DNA of 64,000 bases from Hyunsoonleella ulvae (GTDB lineage Bacteria > Bacteroidota > Bacteroidia > Flavobacteriales > Flavobacteriaceae), in the NCBI RefSeq assembly GCF_016827605.1, contig NZ_JAEPJQ010000002.1:768706-832705 (forward strand), in the 5' to 3' direction. Below, in pieces: positions 46,446 to 54,981 of the stretch (positions are counted from its first letter, which is position 1; every line of letters begins with the position of its first letter). The translations under genes were made by a program, and so were the position numbers. The notes beneath the pieces are model-generated. The model made no database searches. It was not told where the DNA came from and saw only the letters and a program-made list of their open reading frames with translations.

Positions 46446-47243
46446 TTAATTCTGTGTTAAAAGATATGCCGAGAGTAAAACAGAAAAAACGCTAGCTATA
46501 GTAGTTATAGTTTGTGAAGCTGTCTGTCCCGCACCAAGCACTTTTCTTTTAAGAGGTTTAACCAATATCATGTCATTAGGCTTAATATAATAATAAGGAG
46601 ATTTCATAGCGGCCTTATCTGTTAAATCTATATGATGAATCTTTTGCCCTTCAGGATATTGTCTTACTACCAAAACATCTGTTCTATCCCCAGTATCTTT
46701 TATATCCCCTGCATTGGCAAGAGCCTCTATAATATTAACTCTTTCCTGAAATAAAGTAAGTACCCCTCCTCCATCCACCTCTCCTGTAACAGTATACCTT
46801 AAACCAGCCAATTTTACACTAATAAAGATTTTAGATACGTCTTTCAAATATTTATCTAACAATGCTTGCTTTACCTTTTCTTCTATTTCTTCTGTTGTAT
46901 ATCCTAGAACATTAATGTTGTCGAGTATAGGAAATTCTATGTTCCCATGTAAATCAACAGTAAAACCGCTAAAATATAAACTTTGAGAATTTGTTAACCC
47001 ATTAGATTCTTGTGTTGGTTGAAAAATTGCAACTAATTGTTGCAGCTCACTATCAGTAGATTTTATATTAATACTAAGAATATCATTAACCTGAACCCTA
47101 TATGGCATAACCATACTCTGTATTTGCGCAGAATCGTCAACAATCGTACCTTTATCCTGTAAATAAACAAGGTCTTTATTTGTAATGCATGAATTTAAAG
47201 AGAGACCAAAAATCAGCAGAAAACACCATATAAATTGCTTCAT
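46446..47243 (-). CDS. wza: Polysaccharide export outer-membrane lipoprotein (Wza-type)
   Basis: An outer-membrane export protein of about 265 residues. The lipoprotein signal ends LSLNSC (Cys at about residue 18). The polysaccharide-export domain follows (MPYRVQVNDILSINIKS, about 45-61), then SLBB-type repeats with NINVLGYTTEEIEEKVK and YTVTGEVDGGGV. The C-terminus has a hydrophobic stretch (TIASVFSVLLSAYLL) that may be the membrane-spanning helix. The frame extends upstream to a TTG at 47267, but that lies inside the -7 box at 47272-47265, so ATG 47243 is chosen. It is the first gene of the 41-kb locus. Confidence 0.92.
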   Translation of the reverse strand: MKQFIWCFLLIFGLSLNSCITNKDLVYLQDKGTIVDDSAQIQSMVMPYRVQVNDILSINIKSTDSELQQLVAIFQPTQESNGLTNSQSLYFSGFTVDLHGNIEFPILDNINVLGYTTEEIEEKVKQALLDKYLKDVSKIFISVKLAGLRYTVTGEVDGGGVLTLFQERVNIIEALANAGDIKDTGDRTDVLVVRQYPEGQKIHHIDLTDKAAMKSPYYYIKPNDMILVKPLKRKVLGAGQTASQTITTIASVFSVLLSAYLLTQN

Positions 47244-47264
47244 TCCTTGGGGTTTGATGTACGA

Positions 47265-47272
47265 CAAATATA
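47265..47272 (-). promoter_or_regulatory. Bacteroidota -7 promoter box (TATATTTG) driving the polysaccharide locus
   Basis: A perfect TAnnTTTG on the minus strand, 21 bases before the wza ATG, giving a leader of roughly 15 bases. The -33 region lacks a clear TTG. As the only obvious promoter at the head of the locus, it probably transcribes much of the 6046-47243 gene run. Confidence 0.5.
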
Positions 47273-47349
47273 ACCTTTCATCGTGAATAATAAAACTTTA
47301 ATCGGGTTTTCTAGCTGTTTATCTGTGATACACATAAAATATTAAATCA

Positions 47350-49212
47350 TTGAATTATCTCACTGTCGAAAATATATCAAAGTCTTATGGAGAACTCACA
47401 CTTTTTGAAAATATTTCATTTAGTATTCACAAAGACCAAAAAATAGCGTTTGTAGCCAAAAATGGCACAGGAAAAACCTCTATATTAAACATTCTATCTG
47501 GTAATGATACAGCAGACTCTGGCAGTATAACATACAGAAAGGATATAAAAGTATCTTTTCTATCGCAAGACCCTCATTTTGATAAATCCCTATCTGTAGA
47601 AGACACCATTTTAGCTAGTGATAATCCTATTTTAAAAATAATTTCAAATTATGAAAAAGCACTTTTAAATCCTGAAGATTCCGAAAACTACCAATCTGCA
47701 TTTGATGCTATGGAACACCACCAAGCTTGGGATTTTGAAACACTCTACAAACAAGTTCTCTTTAAACTAAAGCTAGAAAACCTAGAACAAAAAGTAAGTA
47801 CACTCTCTGGTGGACAAAAAAAACGGCTGGCATTAGCCAATGCTTTAATCAATAAACCAGATTTGCTGATTCTGGATGAACCTACCAATCATTTAGATCT
47901 AGAAATGATTGAGTGGTTAGAAGATTTTTTTGCTAAAGAGAATATTACACTTTTTATGGTTACGCACGATCGTTATTTTTTAGAGCGCGTATGTAATGAA
48001 ATTATAGAGCTAGACAACGGATTACTTTATAGCTATAAAGGAAATTACTCCTATTACTTAGAAAAAAAAGAAGAGCGCAAAGAACGAGAAGAAATAGAAG
48101 TTGGAAAAACCAAACAGTTATTTAAAAAAGAATTGGAATGGATGCGCAGACAACCTAAAGCGCGTACTACAAAATCTAAATCAAGAATAGATGATTTCTT
48201 CGAGATAAAACACAAAGCGCATCAACGAAGAAAAGAGCACCAACTCCAGTTAGAATTAAATATGGAACGCCTAGGGAACAAGATTCTTGAGTTTCACAAG
48301 GTATCAAAAGCTTTTGAAGATAAAATCATATTAAATAGTTTTGATTACACCTTTAAAAAAGGAGAACGTGTTGGCATTATTGGAAAAAACGGTACTGGAA
48401 AAACCACATTTTTAAACATCTTAACACAAACCTCTAAACCAGATTCTGGCAAAGTTGTAAAAGGGGAAACTGTAAAATTTGGCTATTATACCCAAAATGG
48501 AATTGTTATAAAACAAGAACAAAAAGTTATTGATGTTATTAAAGAGTTTGGCGATTACATTCCATTGAAAAAAGGAAGACAAATCAGTGCACAGCAATTA
48601 TTGGAACGTTTCCTTTTTAGCAGAAAAAAGCAATATGATTTTGTTGAAAAATTAAGCGGAGGCGAACGTAAGCGTTTGTACCTATGTACCGTTTTAATAC
48701 AAAACCCTAATTTTTTAATTCTCGATGAACCAACAAACGATCTTGATATTGTTACACTTAACGTTTTAGAAAGTTTTCTTTTAGATTTCCCTGGATGTAT
48801 AATTGTAGTATCTCACGATCGCTACTTTATGGATAAAATAGTAGATCATCTTTTCGTTTTTAAAGGCAAAGGTATTATCGAAGATTTTCCTGGCAACTAT
48901 AGTGACTATAGAGCTTATGAAGATAGCCAGCCCACAATTGTAAAAACAAATGAGGACAAAAAAGAGAAACAATCTTGGAAACAAAATGATGCCTCAAAGT
49001 TATCTTTTAATGAAGAAAAAGAGTTACGAAATATTGAAAGCAAATTGAATAGTTTAGCCTTTGATAAAAAAGAGCTTGAAAACAAATTTAATAACCCAGA
49101 TTTAACCCAAGATGACATTAACACATTATCTCAAGAATTACAGAAGCTTATTGATGTTATAGAAACTAAAGAGGAACGTTGGTTTGAGTTATCGGCAAAA
49201 CTTGAAAAATGA
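47350..49212 (+). CDS. ABC-F family ATPase (Uup-like)
   Basis: A soluble ABC-F protein of 620 residues with two ATPase cassettes and no membrane segment. First cassette: Walker A AKNGTGKTS (about 36-44), LSGGQKKR (about 154-161), LLILDEPTNHLDLE. Second: GIIGKNGTGKTTF (about 342-354), LSGGERKR (about 437-444), FLILDEPTNDLDI. The C-terminus is a charged coiled coil (about 555-620), as in Uup-type members that act on ribosomes or nucleic acid. The start is TTG at 47350, because MNYLTVENISKSYG is the normal opening and no ATG is near. It diverges from wza with an 82-base gap to the -7 box. Confidence 0.92.
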   Translation: MNYLTVENISKSYGELTLFENISFSIHKDQKIAFVAKNGTGKTSILNILSGNDTADSGSITYRKDIKVSFLSQDPHFDKSLSVEDTILASDNPILKIISNYEKALLNPEDSENYQSAFDAMEHHQAWDFETLYKQVLFKLKLENLEQKVSTLSGGQKKRLALANALINKPDLLILDEPTNHLDLEMIEWLEDFFAKENITLFMVTHDRYFLERVCNEIIELDNGLLYSYKGNYSYYLEKKEERKEREEIEVGKTKQLFKKELEWMRRQPKARTTKSKSRIDDFFEIKHKAHQRRKEHQLQLELNMERLGNKILEFHKVSKAFEDKIILNSFDYTFKKGERVGIIGKNGTGKTTFLNILTQTSKPDSGKVVKGETVKFGYYTQNGIVIKQEQKVIDVIKEFGDYIPLKKGRQISAQQLLERFLFSRKKQYDFVEKLSGGERKRLYLCTVLIQNPNFLILDEPTNDLDIVTLNVLESFLLDFPGCIIVVSHDRYFMDKIVDHLFVFKGKGIIEDFPGNYSDYRAYEDSQPTIVKTNEDKKEKQSWKQNDASKLSFNEEKELRNIESKLNSLAFDKKELENKFNNPDLTQDDINTLSQELQKLIDVIETKEERWFELSAKLEK

Positions 49213-49276
49213 GCTTTCTCGCCTAGTTAAAGAGATGTTTGGACATCTAAAACCTTGAACCCTGAATTCAAAAAAT

Positions 49277-50050
49277 ATGCTTTACCAAGCAAAACATTAT
49301 CTAAAATTTCTTTTAAAATCTACTAACCAACATGGAGTACACTCTCCTTTTGTATATGATTTGGTTACCAAATGCTTCTATGACAACAGAGAGTATTTTG
49401 AGTATTCTAACCTAACCGATTATAGAAACCACTTAAAACATGAAAACCATCAAATAGATATCACAGATTTTGGAGCTGGAAGTACTAAACTAAAGTCTAA
49501 ATCTAGGAAGGTTGTAGATATTGTAAATCACGTTTCCATTTCAAAAAAAAATGCAAAATTATTATTTAGAATTTGTAACTACTTTAAGCCTCAACATATC
49601 TTAGAACTTGGTACATCTATGGGTTTGGCAACACAAGCTATGAGTTTAGTGAACCCAAATTCAAAAATCATAACTATTGAAGGTTGCCCAGAAATTACAA
49701 AATATACTTCCAAACAGTTTAAACAAATACAACTAAACAATGTGAAACTTGTTAATGGCGAATTTTCAAAAATAATACCCCAACTGCCTAATAAAAAATT
49801 CGATCTAATTTTCTTTGATGGTAATCATACCAAACAAGCTACACTGGATTATTTTGAAAAATTGCTACCCAAAGCCCACAACGATACACTCTTTATTTTT
49901 GATGACATTCATTGGTCTAAAGATATGACAGAAGCCTGGAACATTATTAAAGCGCACCCAAGAGTAACTGCTACAATTGATACGTTTCAATGGGGGCTGG
50001 TATTCTTCAGACAAGAGCAAGCTAAAGAACATTTTAAAATTAGAGTTTAA
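49277..50050 (+). CDS. Class I SAM-dependent O-methyltransferase-like protein
   Basis: A 257-residue soluble protein. HILELGTSMGLATQAMSLV (about 111-129) is motif I, IITIEGCPEIT (about 134-144) is motif II, and FDLIFFDGNHTKQATLDYF (about 175-193) matches the metal-binding DGxH of O-methyltransferase 3-type enzymes. The N-terminal 100 residues (NQHGVHSPFVYDLVTKCFYD) are a conserved flavobacterial extension. The substrate is unknown. It lies 64 bases after the ABC-F gene. Confidence 0.8.
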   Translation: MLYQAKHYLKFLLKSTNQHGVHSPFVYDLVTKCFYDNREYFEYSNLTDYRNHLKHENHQIDITDFGAGSTKLKSKSRKVVDIVNHVSISKKNAKLLFRICNYFKPQHILELGTSMGLATQAMSLVNPNSKIITIEGCPEITKYTSKQFKQIQLNNVKLVNGEFSKIIPQLPNKKFDLIFFDGNHTKQATLDYFEKLLPKAHNDTLFIFDDIHWSKDMTEAWNIIKAHPRVTATIDTFQWGLVFFRQEQAKEHFKIRV

Positions 50051-50081
50051 ATTTTCTTAACTTTAAAACAAAAATATTTTA

Positions 50082-50210
50082 GTGGCCTCTATTCTTATTC
50101 TTTTGGGAATTTTCATGTTGATTAAAACAATTTCAAACCGTCTAAGCAGACTGAGAGAAATGAAACATAAGAATTCCATGTTTAGAAAAAATTCCATGAG
50201 GAAACGATAG
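50082..50210 (+). CDS. Possible 42-residue single-helix membrane peptide
   Basis: A short frame starting with GTG 50082 encodes a hydrophobic N-terminal stretch (ASILILLGIFMLI), followed by an Arg/Lys-rich tail ending RKR. That is a plausible small membrane protein with a cytoplasmic basic tail. There is no ribosome-binding site that I can vouch for and no homolog that I can name. It ends 24 bases before the adenosyltransferase gene. The alternative is simple intergenic AT-rich DNA. Confidence 0.3.
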   Translation: MASILILLGIFMLIKTISNRLSRLREMKHKNSMFRKNSMRKR

Positions 50211-50234
50211 ACTTCAAAAAATGCAAAAGAAAAA

Positions 50235-50807
50235 ATGAAAATTTATACAAAAACAGGAGATAAAGGCACTACTGCTTTATTTGGTGGCACGCGTGTACCA
50301 AAACACCATATTAGAATTGACAGCTACGGTACCGTTGATGAATTAAACTCTTACTTAGGTTTGATAAGAGATCAAGAAATCAACAATCATTATAAAAATG
50401 TGTTAATTGATATCCAAAATAAACTCTTTACAGTTGGCGCTATTTTAGCCACCGATCCTGAAAAGGCCATTTTAAAAAATGGTAAAGAACGTTTAAATAT
50501 CGAAAAAATAAAAACAACCGATATTGAAGTTCTAGAACAAGAAATGGATAACATGAATGAGGCATTACCACCAATGACGCATTTTGTACTACCGGGCGGA
50601 CATCAAACAGTGTCATTCTGTCATATAGCACGCTGTGTTTGTAGGCGTACAGAGCGATTAGCTTCTGCGTTAAACGAATTAGAACCTTTTGAAGCTAATG
50701 CTTTAAAGTACCTAAACCGCCTTTCTGACTATCTTTTTGTGTTGGCACGGAAATTGTCACACGATTTACAAGCAAATGAAATTAAATGGATTCCTGAAAA
50801 GATGTAA
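50235..50807 (+). CDS. Cob(I)yrinic acid a,c-diamide adenosyltransferase (PduO type)
   Basis: A 190-residue enzyme that transfers the 5'-deoxyadenosyl group of ATP to cob(I)alamin, producing coenzyme B12. The PduO signature is clear: IYTKTGDKGTTALFGGTRVPK at the N-terminus (ATP-binding), SYGTVDELNSYLGLIRD (about 32-48) and CRRTERLASALN with the conserved Arg residues (about 134-145), ending in a helix with LSDYLFVLARK. No cobalamin-dependent mutase gene is adjacent. Confidence 0.94.
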   Translation: MKIYTKTGDKGTTALFGGTRVPKHHIRIDSYGTVDELNSYLGLIRDQEINNHYKNVLIDIQNKLFTVGAILATDPEKAILKNGKERLNIEKIKTTDIEVLEQEMDNMNEALPPMTHFVLPGGHQTVSFCHIARCVCRRTERLASALNELEPFEANALKYLNRLSDYLFVLARKLSHDLQANEIKWIPEKM

Positions 50808-50859
50808 TACTTCTTTCTTTTATCCTGAATTAGCAGTTAAAAAATGTGATTTACTTTTT

Positions 50860-50993
50860 GTTAGGGATTAAGGTCTCGCCATGGCGTGATTGAAGATTCT
50901 GTATTTAGGAGAGAGCGACTGCCTAAAGCCAGCCTAACTGTAGGCAATCCCGACCACAAGCCCTGAAGCTTTCGAAGGGTTGTGGTAACGCCC
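50860..50993 (-). repeat. Structured intergenic element, probable dispersed flavobacterial repeat
   Basis: The only non-AT-rich stretch in the 361-base gap between 50807 and 51169. Read on the minus strand it begins GGGCGTTACC, contains GGTCGGG, and ends near AATCCCTAAC. Hairpins visible: CCACAAGCCCT (50954-50964) with AGGGTTGTGG (50976-50985), TGCCTA (50920-50925) with TAGGCA (50941-50946), and the perfect palindrome CGCCATGGCG (50877-50886). From memory, the conserved ends resemble a repeat seen between genes in many Flavobacteriia; its function is unknown. Strand is assigned by that resemblance only. Confidence 0.55.
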
Positions 50994-51117
50994 AAATAAC
51001 TAATTACAAAAATGCTGAAACGTTTTGCTATTATTAACATAGTAAGAATAATTTCAACTGTTTTGAGTACAAAGAGATACGTTCTTTTAATTAATGATTA
51101 ATTAATTCACTTTTTTC

Positions 51118-51147
51118 TTGCGTGTTTAAACTAAAAAATTATTTTTG
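51118..51147 (+). promoter_or_regulatory. Bacteroidota promoter: TTG - 19 bases - TATTTTTG
   Basis: The TTG at 51118-51120 is the -33 element and TATTTTTG at 51140-51147 is the -7 element, separated by 19 bases. Both match the Bacteroidota sigma-ABfr consensus. The predicted transcript starts near 51154, about 15 bases before the ATG at 51169. Confidence 0.7.
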
Positions 51148-51168
51148 CAAAAAATTAAACAGAAAGAA

Positions 51169-51390
51169 ATGTATTGGACATTAGAACTTGCATCGTATTT
51201 AAGTGATGCACCCTGGCCAGCCACTAAAGACGAATTGATAGATTACGCCATTAGAACAGGTGCCCCTCTAGAGGTTGTGGAAAACCTACAGTCTATTGAA
51301 GATGAGGGTGATTCTTATGATTCTATTGAAGAAATCTGGTCGGATTATCCAACTGACGAGGATTATCTTTGGAATGAAGATGAATATTAA
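51169..51390 (+). CDS. DUF2795 small acidic protein
   Basis: A 73-residue protein whose sequence from MYWTLELASYL through DAPWPATKDELIDYAIRTGAP to LQSIEDEGD is the conserved DUF2795 block common in Bacteroidota. The tail is strongly acidic (EEIWSDYPTDEDYLWNEDEY). The frame reaches back to a TTG at 51145, but that codon lies inside the -7 box, so ATG 51169 is the start. The function is unknown. It has its own promoter and a terminator, making it a single-gene unit before secA. Confidence 0.88.
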   Translation: MYWTLELASYLSDAPWPATKDELIDYAIRTGAPLEVVENLQSIEDEGDSYDSIEEIWSDYPTDEDYLWNEDEY

Positions 51391-51416
51391 AAATAAAGCA
51401 TAAAGAACCGTTAAAA

Positions 51417-51441
51417 AGTCTCGATTTGAGGCTTTTTTTTT
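51417..51441 (+). terminator. Rho-independent terminator after the DUF2795 gene
   Basis: Stem AGTCTC (51417-51422) pairs with GAGGCT (51428-51433), including one G-U pair, around the loop GATTT. It is followed by a run of nine T. Confidence 0.75.
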
Positions 51442-51474
51442 GTCCTTTACCACAGAAAAAAGTATTACAAAATG

Positions 51475-51482
51475 TATCTTTG
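51475..51482 (+). promoter_or_regulatory. Bacteroidota -7 promoter box (TATCTTTG) for secA
   Basis: A perfect TAnnTTTG, 74 bases upstream of the secA ATG. No TTG lies at the right spacing. A 13-base palindrome, CGCTTTTAAAGCG (51488-51500), coincides with the predicted transcription start and could form a leader hairpin or an operator. Confidence 0.5.
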
Positions 51483-51556
51483 AAAGTCGCTTTTAAAGCG
51501 CATGTAAAAAAAGATAAAACCTAGGACTAACCTAGTTAAAATATAAAACATACAAT

Positions 51557-54500
51557 ATGGGTTTTTTAGATTCGGTCTTAAAAGTATTTGTAGGAGACAA
51601 ATCAAAACAAGATGTAAAGGCAATAACGCCACTAGTTGATAAAATTAAAACATTCGAAAGTGCTCTTGAGGCCTTATCGCATGACGCATTAAGAGGTAAA
51701 ACTATTGAGTTTAAGTCCAAAATAGCTGAGGCAACGTCTGCAATAAACGAACAAATTACCAGCTTAACAGAAGAAGCAGAAAATACTGAAGACATTGATG
51801 CTAGAGAAGATATTTATGAACAGATCGATAAACTTCGTGATGAAGCCTATGAGGTTACCGAAGGGGTTTTAAACGACATTCTCCCAGAGGCCTTTGCCGT
51901 AGTTAAAGAAACAGCAAAGCGTTTTGTACATAATACTGAGATAACAGTAAAAGCCAATGAATTTGATAGAACTCTATCTGGCGAGAAAACATACGTAACA
52001 CTTGATGGCGATAATGCTACCTGGGCAAATTCTTGGGATGCTGCAGGAAAGCCAATTACTTGGGACATGATACACTACGATGTACAGTTAATTGGTGGTG
52101 TAGCGTTGCACCAAGGTAAAATTGCTGAAATGCAAACAGGAGAAGGTAAAACCCTTGTGGCGACGTTACCCGTATACTTAAATGCCCTTGCCGGTAAAGG
52201 TGTACACTTGGTTACGGTTAACGATTACCTTGCCAAACGTGATAGTGCCTGGATGGCACCTATTTTTGAATTTCATGGTATGAGTGTAGACTGTATAGAT
52301 TACCACCAACCCAATTCTGCAGCGCGAAGAAAAGCATATAACGCCGATATTACCTATGGTACCAATAACGAATTTGGTTTTGATTATCTACGTGATAATA
52401 TGTCTCATGCTCCAGAAGATTTAGTACAACGTCCGCACCATTATGCTATCGTAGATGAAGTAGATTCTGTTTTAGTGGATGATGCACGTACACCATTAAT
52501 TATTTCTGGGCCTATCCCAAAAGGAGATCGTCATGAATTTAATGAATTGAAACCAAAAGTTGATGACATAGTTGGGGTACAACGTAAATACTTAACTGGT
52601 GTTTTAGCCGAAGCTAAGAAATTGATTAAGGAAGGGGATACTAAAGAAGGTGGCTTCCAGCTGTTACGTGTATATCGAGGTATGCCTAAAAATAAAGCTT
52701 TAATCAAGTTTTTATCGGAAGAAGGTGTAAAGCAGTTATTGCAAAAAACTGAAAACTTCTACATGCAAGATAATAACCGAGAAATGCATAAAATTGATGC
52801 AGAGTTATATTATGTAATTGAAGAAAAGAATAACCAAATAGAACTCACAGACAAAGGTATAGAATACATTTCTGGAAAAGACGATCCTAATTTCTTTGTA
52901 ATGCCAGAAATAGGTATCGAGATTGCCAAGATTGAAGAGCAAAATCTAGAAAAAGAGAAAGAAGCCGAACTTAAGGAAGATTTATTCAAAGAATTTGGTG
53001 TAAAATCCGAACGTATCCATACCCTAAACCAGTTACTTAAAGCCTATGCGCTTTTTGAGAAAGATACGCAATACGTAGTCATGGACAATAAGGTAATGAT
53101 TGTTGATGAGCAAACAGGACGTATCATGGATGGACGCCGCTACTCTGACGGACTACACCAAGCCATTGAAGCTAAAGAAAATGTAAAAATTGAAGATGCT
53201 ACGCAAACCTTTGCTACCGTAACACTACAAAATTACTTTAGAATGTATCGCAAGCTATCTGGTATGACGGGTACTGCCGTTACCGAAGCTGGCGAGTTCT
53301 GGGAAATCTATAAATTGGATGTTGTTGAAATTCCTACCAACAAACCTATTGCTCGTGATGATCGTGAAGATTTAGTTTATAAGACCAAACGAGAAAAATA
53401 CAACGCCGTTATTGAGGAAGTAACACAATTATCCAATGCTGGTCGCCCAGTATTGATTGGTACAACATCAGTTGAAATCTCAGAGCTATTAGGAAAAATG
53501 TTGAGTATTCGTAAAATACCTCATAATATCCTAAATGCTAAGCAGCACAAAAAAGAGGCAGAAATTGTAGACCAAGCTGGTAAATCTGGACAGGTAACCA
53601 TAGCCACAAATATGGCAGGTCGTGGTACAGATATCAAATTGAGTGATGAAGTAAAAGCAGCTGGTGGTTTAGCTATTGTAGGTACAGAACGTCATGATTC
53701 CCGTCGTGTAGACCGTCAGTTGCGTGGTCGTGCTGGTCGTCAAGGAGATGTAGGTAGTTCGCAATTCTATGTATCTCTAGAAGATAATTTAATGCGCTTA
53801 TTTGGTAGTGAGCGTATCGCAAAAATGATGGACCGCATGGGATTAAAAGAAGGTGAGGTAATCCAGCATTCCATGATTTCTAAGTCCATAGAACGTGCAC
53901 AGAAGAAAGTAGAAGAAAACAACTTTGGAGTTCGTAAGCGCTTGTTAGAGTATGATGATGTAATGAACGCACAACGTGAAGTGGTTTATAAACGTCGTCG
54001 TCATGCTCTGCATGGTGAGCGTCTTCAAGTGGATTTGGCGAATATGATTTTTGATACTTCTGAAGGTATTGCTCAAACCAATAAAGATGCTAACGACTAT
54101 AAAAACTTTGAGTTTGAATTAATTCGTTATTTCTCAATGAGCGCTCCAATCTCAGAAGAAGAGTTTGGAAAACTATCTGTTCAAGACATAACAGCTCAAA
54201 TTTATAAAGCCGCCTTTGAAAATTACAGAGAAAAAATGGAGCGTAATGCAGAAATTGCTTTTCCTGTAATAAAAAATGTGTATGAAAATCAGCGTGATAA
54301 GTTTAAGCGTATTGTAGTACCGTTTACAGACGGTGTAAAAAGCCTAAATGTAGTTACCGATTTAGAAAAAGCTTATGAAACTAATGGTAAGCAATTAATT
54401 ACCGATTTTGAAAAAAATATCACGCTAGCCATTATTGACGATGCATGGAAAACACATTTACGTAAAATGGACGAATTGAAGCAGTCCGTGCAATTAGCGG

Positions 54501-54910
54501 TTCATGAACAAAAAGACCCTTTATTAATCTATAAGTTCGAAGCTTTTGAATTATTTAAAGCTATGATTGATGAAGTTAATAAAGATGTTATTTCTTTCTT
54601 ATTTAAAGGAGAATTACCTCATGAAACCCAAGATACTATTCAAGAAGCAAGAGCAAGAAAGCGGGAAAAAGTAGAAACATCTAAAGAAGAAATCCCTAAT
54701 TTAGATGAACGCTCTGCGCAGAGTAGAGCCGCTGGAAACACACAACACCAGCCACAAGTTGTGGAAACCATTGTTCGTGATAAACCAAAAATTGGGCGTA
54801 ACGATCGTGTTACGATCAAACACGTATTAAACGGAGAAAACAAAACGTTAAAGTATAAACAAGCCGAACCTTTAATTGCCAAAGGCGATTGGGTTTTAGT
54901 TGAAGATTAA
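51557..54910 (+). CDS. secA: Preprotein translocase ATPase SecA
   Basis: The motor ATPase that pushes unfolded proteins through SecYEG. It is 1117 residues long, longer than the 901 of E. coli but usual for Bacteroidota. Walker A is MQTGEGKTL (194-199 for TGEGKT); Walker B lies in IVDEVDSVLVDDARTPLIISG at about residue 298-318. The helicase-like motifs GMTGTA, GTTSVEISELL, ATNMAGRGTDIKL and GRAGRQGD are present. The C-terminus lacks the Cys-rich zinc motif that binds SecB and phospholipids; it ends in a basic GRNDRVTIKHV tail reading into GDWVLVED. All exported proteins in this window would depend on it. Confidence 0.98.
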   Translation: MGFLDSVLKVFVGDKSKQDVKAITPLVDKIKTFESALEALSHDALRGKTIEFKSKIAEATSAINEQITSLTEEAENTEDIDAREDIYEQIDKLRDEAYEVTEGVLNDILPEAFAVVKETAKRFVHNTEITVKANEFDRTLSGEKTYVTLDGDNATWANSWDAAGKPITWDMIHYDVQLIGGVALHQGKIAEMQTGEGKTLVATLPVYLNALAGKGVHLVTVNDYLAKRDSAWMAPIFEFHGMSVDCIDYHQPNSAARRKAYNADITYGTNNEFGFDYLRDNMSHAPEDLVQRPHHYAIVDEVDSVLVDDARTPLIISGPIPKGDRHEFNELKPKVDDIVGVQRKYLTGVLAEAKKLIKEGDTKEGGFQLLRVYRGMPKNKALIKFLSEEGVKQLLQKTENFYMQDNNREMHKIDAELYYVIEEKNNQIELTDKGIEYISGKDDPNFFVMPEIGIEIAKIEEQNLEKEKEAELKEDLFKEFGVKSERIHTLNQLLKAYALFEKDTQYVVMDNKVMIVDEQTGRIMDGRRYSDGLHQAIEAKENVKIEDATQTFATVTLQNYFRMYRKLSGMTGTAVTEAGEFWEIYKLDVVEIPTNKPIARDDREDLVYKTKREKYNAVIEEVTQLSNAGRPVLIGTTSVEISELLGKMLSIRKIPHNILNAKQHKKEAEIVDQAGKSGQVTIATNMAGRGTDIKLSDEVKAAGGLAIVGTERHDSRRVDRQLRGRAGRQGDVGSSQFYVSLEDNLMRLFGSERIAKMMDRMGLKEGEVIQHSMISKSIERAQKKVEENNFGVRKRLLEYDDVMNAQREVVYKRRRHALHGERLQVDLANMIFDTSEGIAQTNKDANDYKNFEFELIRYFSMSAPISEEEFGKLSVQDITAQIYKAAFENYREKMERNAEIAFPVIKNVYENQRDKFKRIVVPFTDGVKSLNVVTDLEKAYETNGKQLITDFEKNITLAIIDDAWKTHLRKMDELKQSVQLAVHEQKDPLLIYKFEAFELFKAMIDEVNKDVISFLFKGELPHETQDTIQEARARKREKVETSKEEIPNLDERSAQSRAAGNTQHQPQVVETIVRDKPKIGRNDRVTIKHVLNGENKTLKYKQAEPLIAKGDWVLVED

Positions 54911-54955
54911 AATATTTCAATATAAATCTAAAGTTTTAAGAGATAATATTAAAGA

Positions 54956-54981
54956 GGCTGTCTGAAAAGACAGTCTTTTTT
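54956..54981 (+). terminator. Rho-independent terminator after secA
   Basis: Stem GGCTGTCT (54956-54963) pairs with AGACAGTC (54968-54975) around a GAAA loop, then T6. It also reaches the stop of the convergent dipeptidase gene. Confidence 0.8.

Noticed and set aside
47244..47267. A longer wza start at 47267
   Set aside because: It is a TTG lying inside the -7 promoter box; the lipoprotein signal begins properly at ATG 47243.
50932..50985. An integron attC site in the structured intergenic element
   Set aside because: GCCTAAC fits one core site, but no matching GTTRRRY partner lies at the right place, and no integrase gene is present.
51145..51168. A longer DUF2795 start at 51145
   Set aside because: The TTG is part of the TATTTTTG promoter box; the family begins at MYWTLELASYL.
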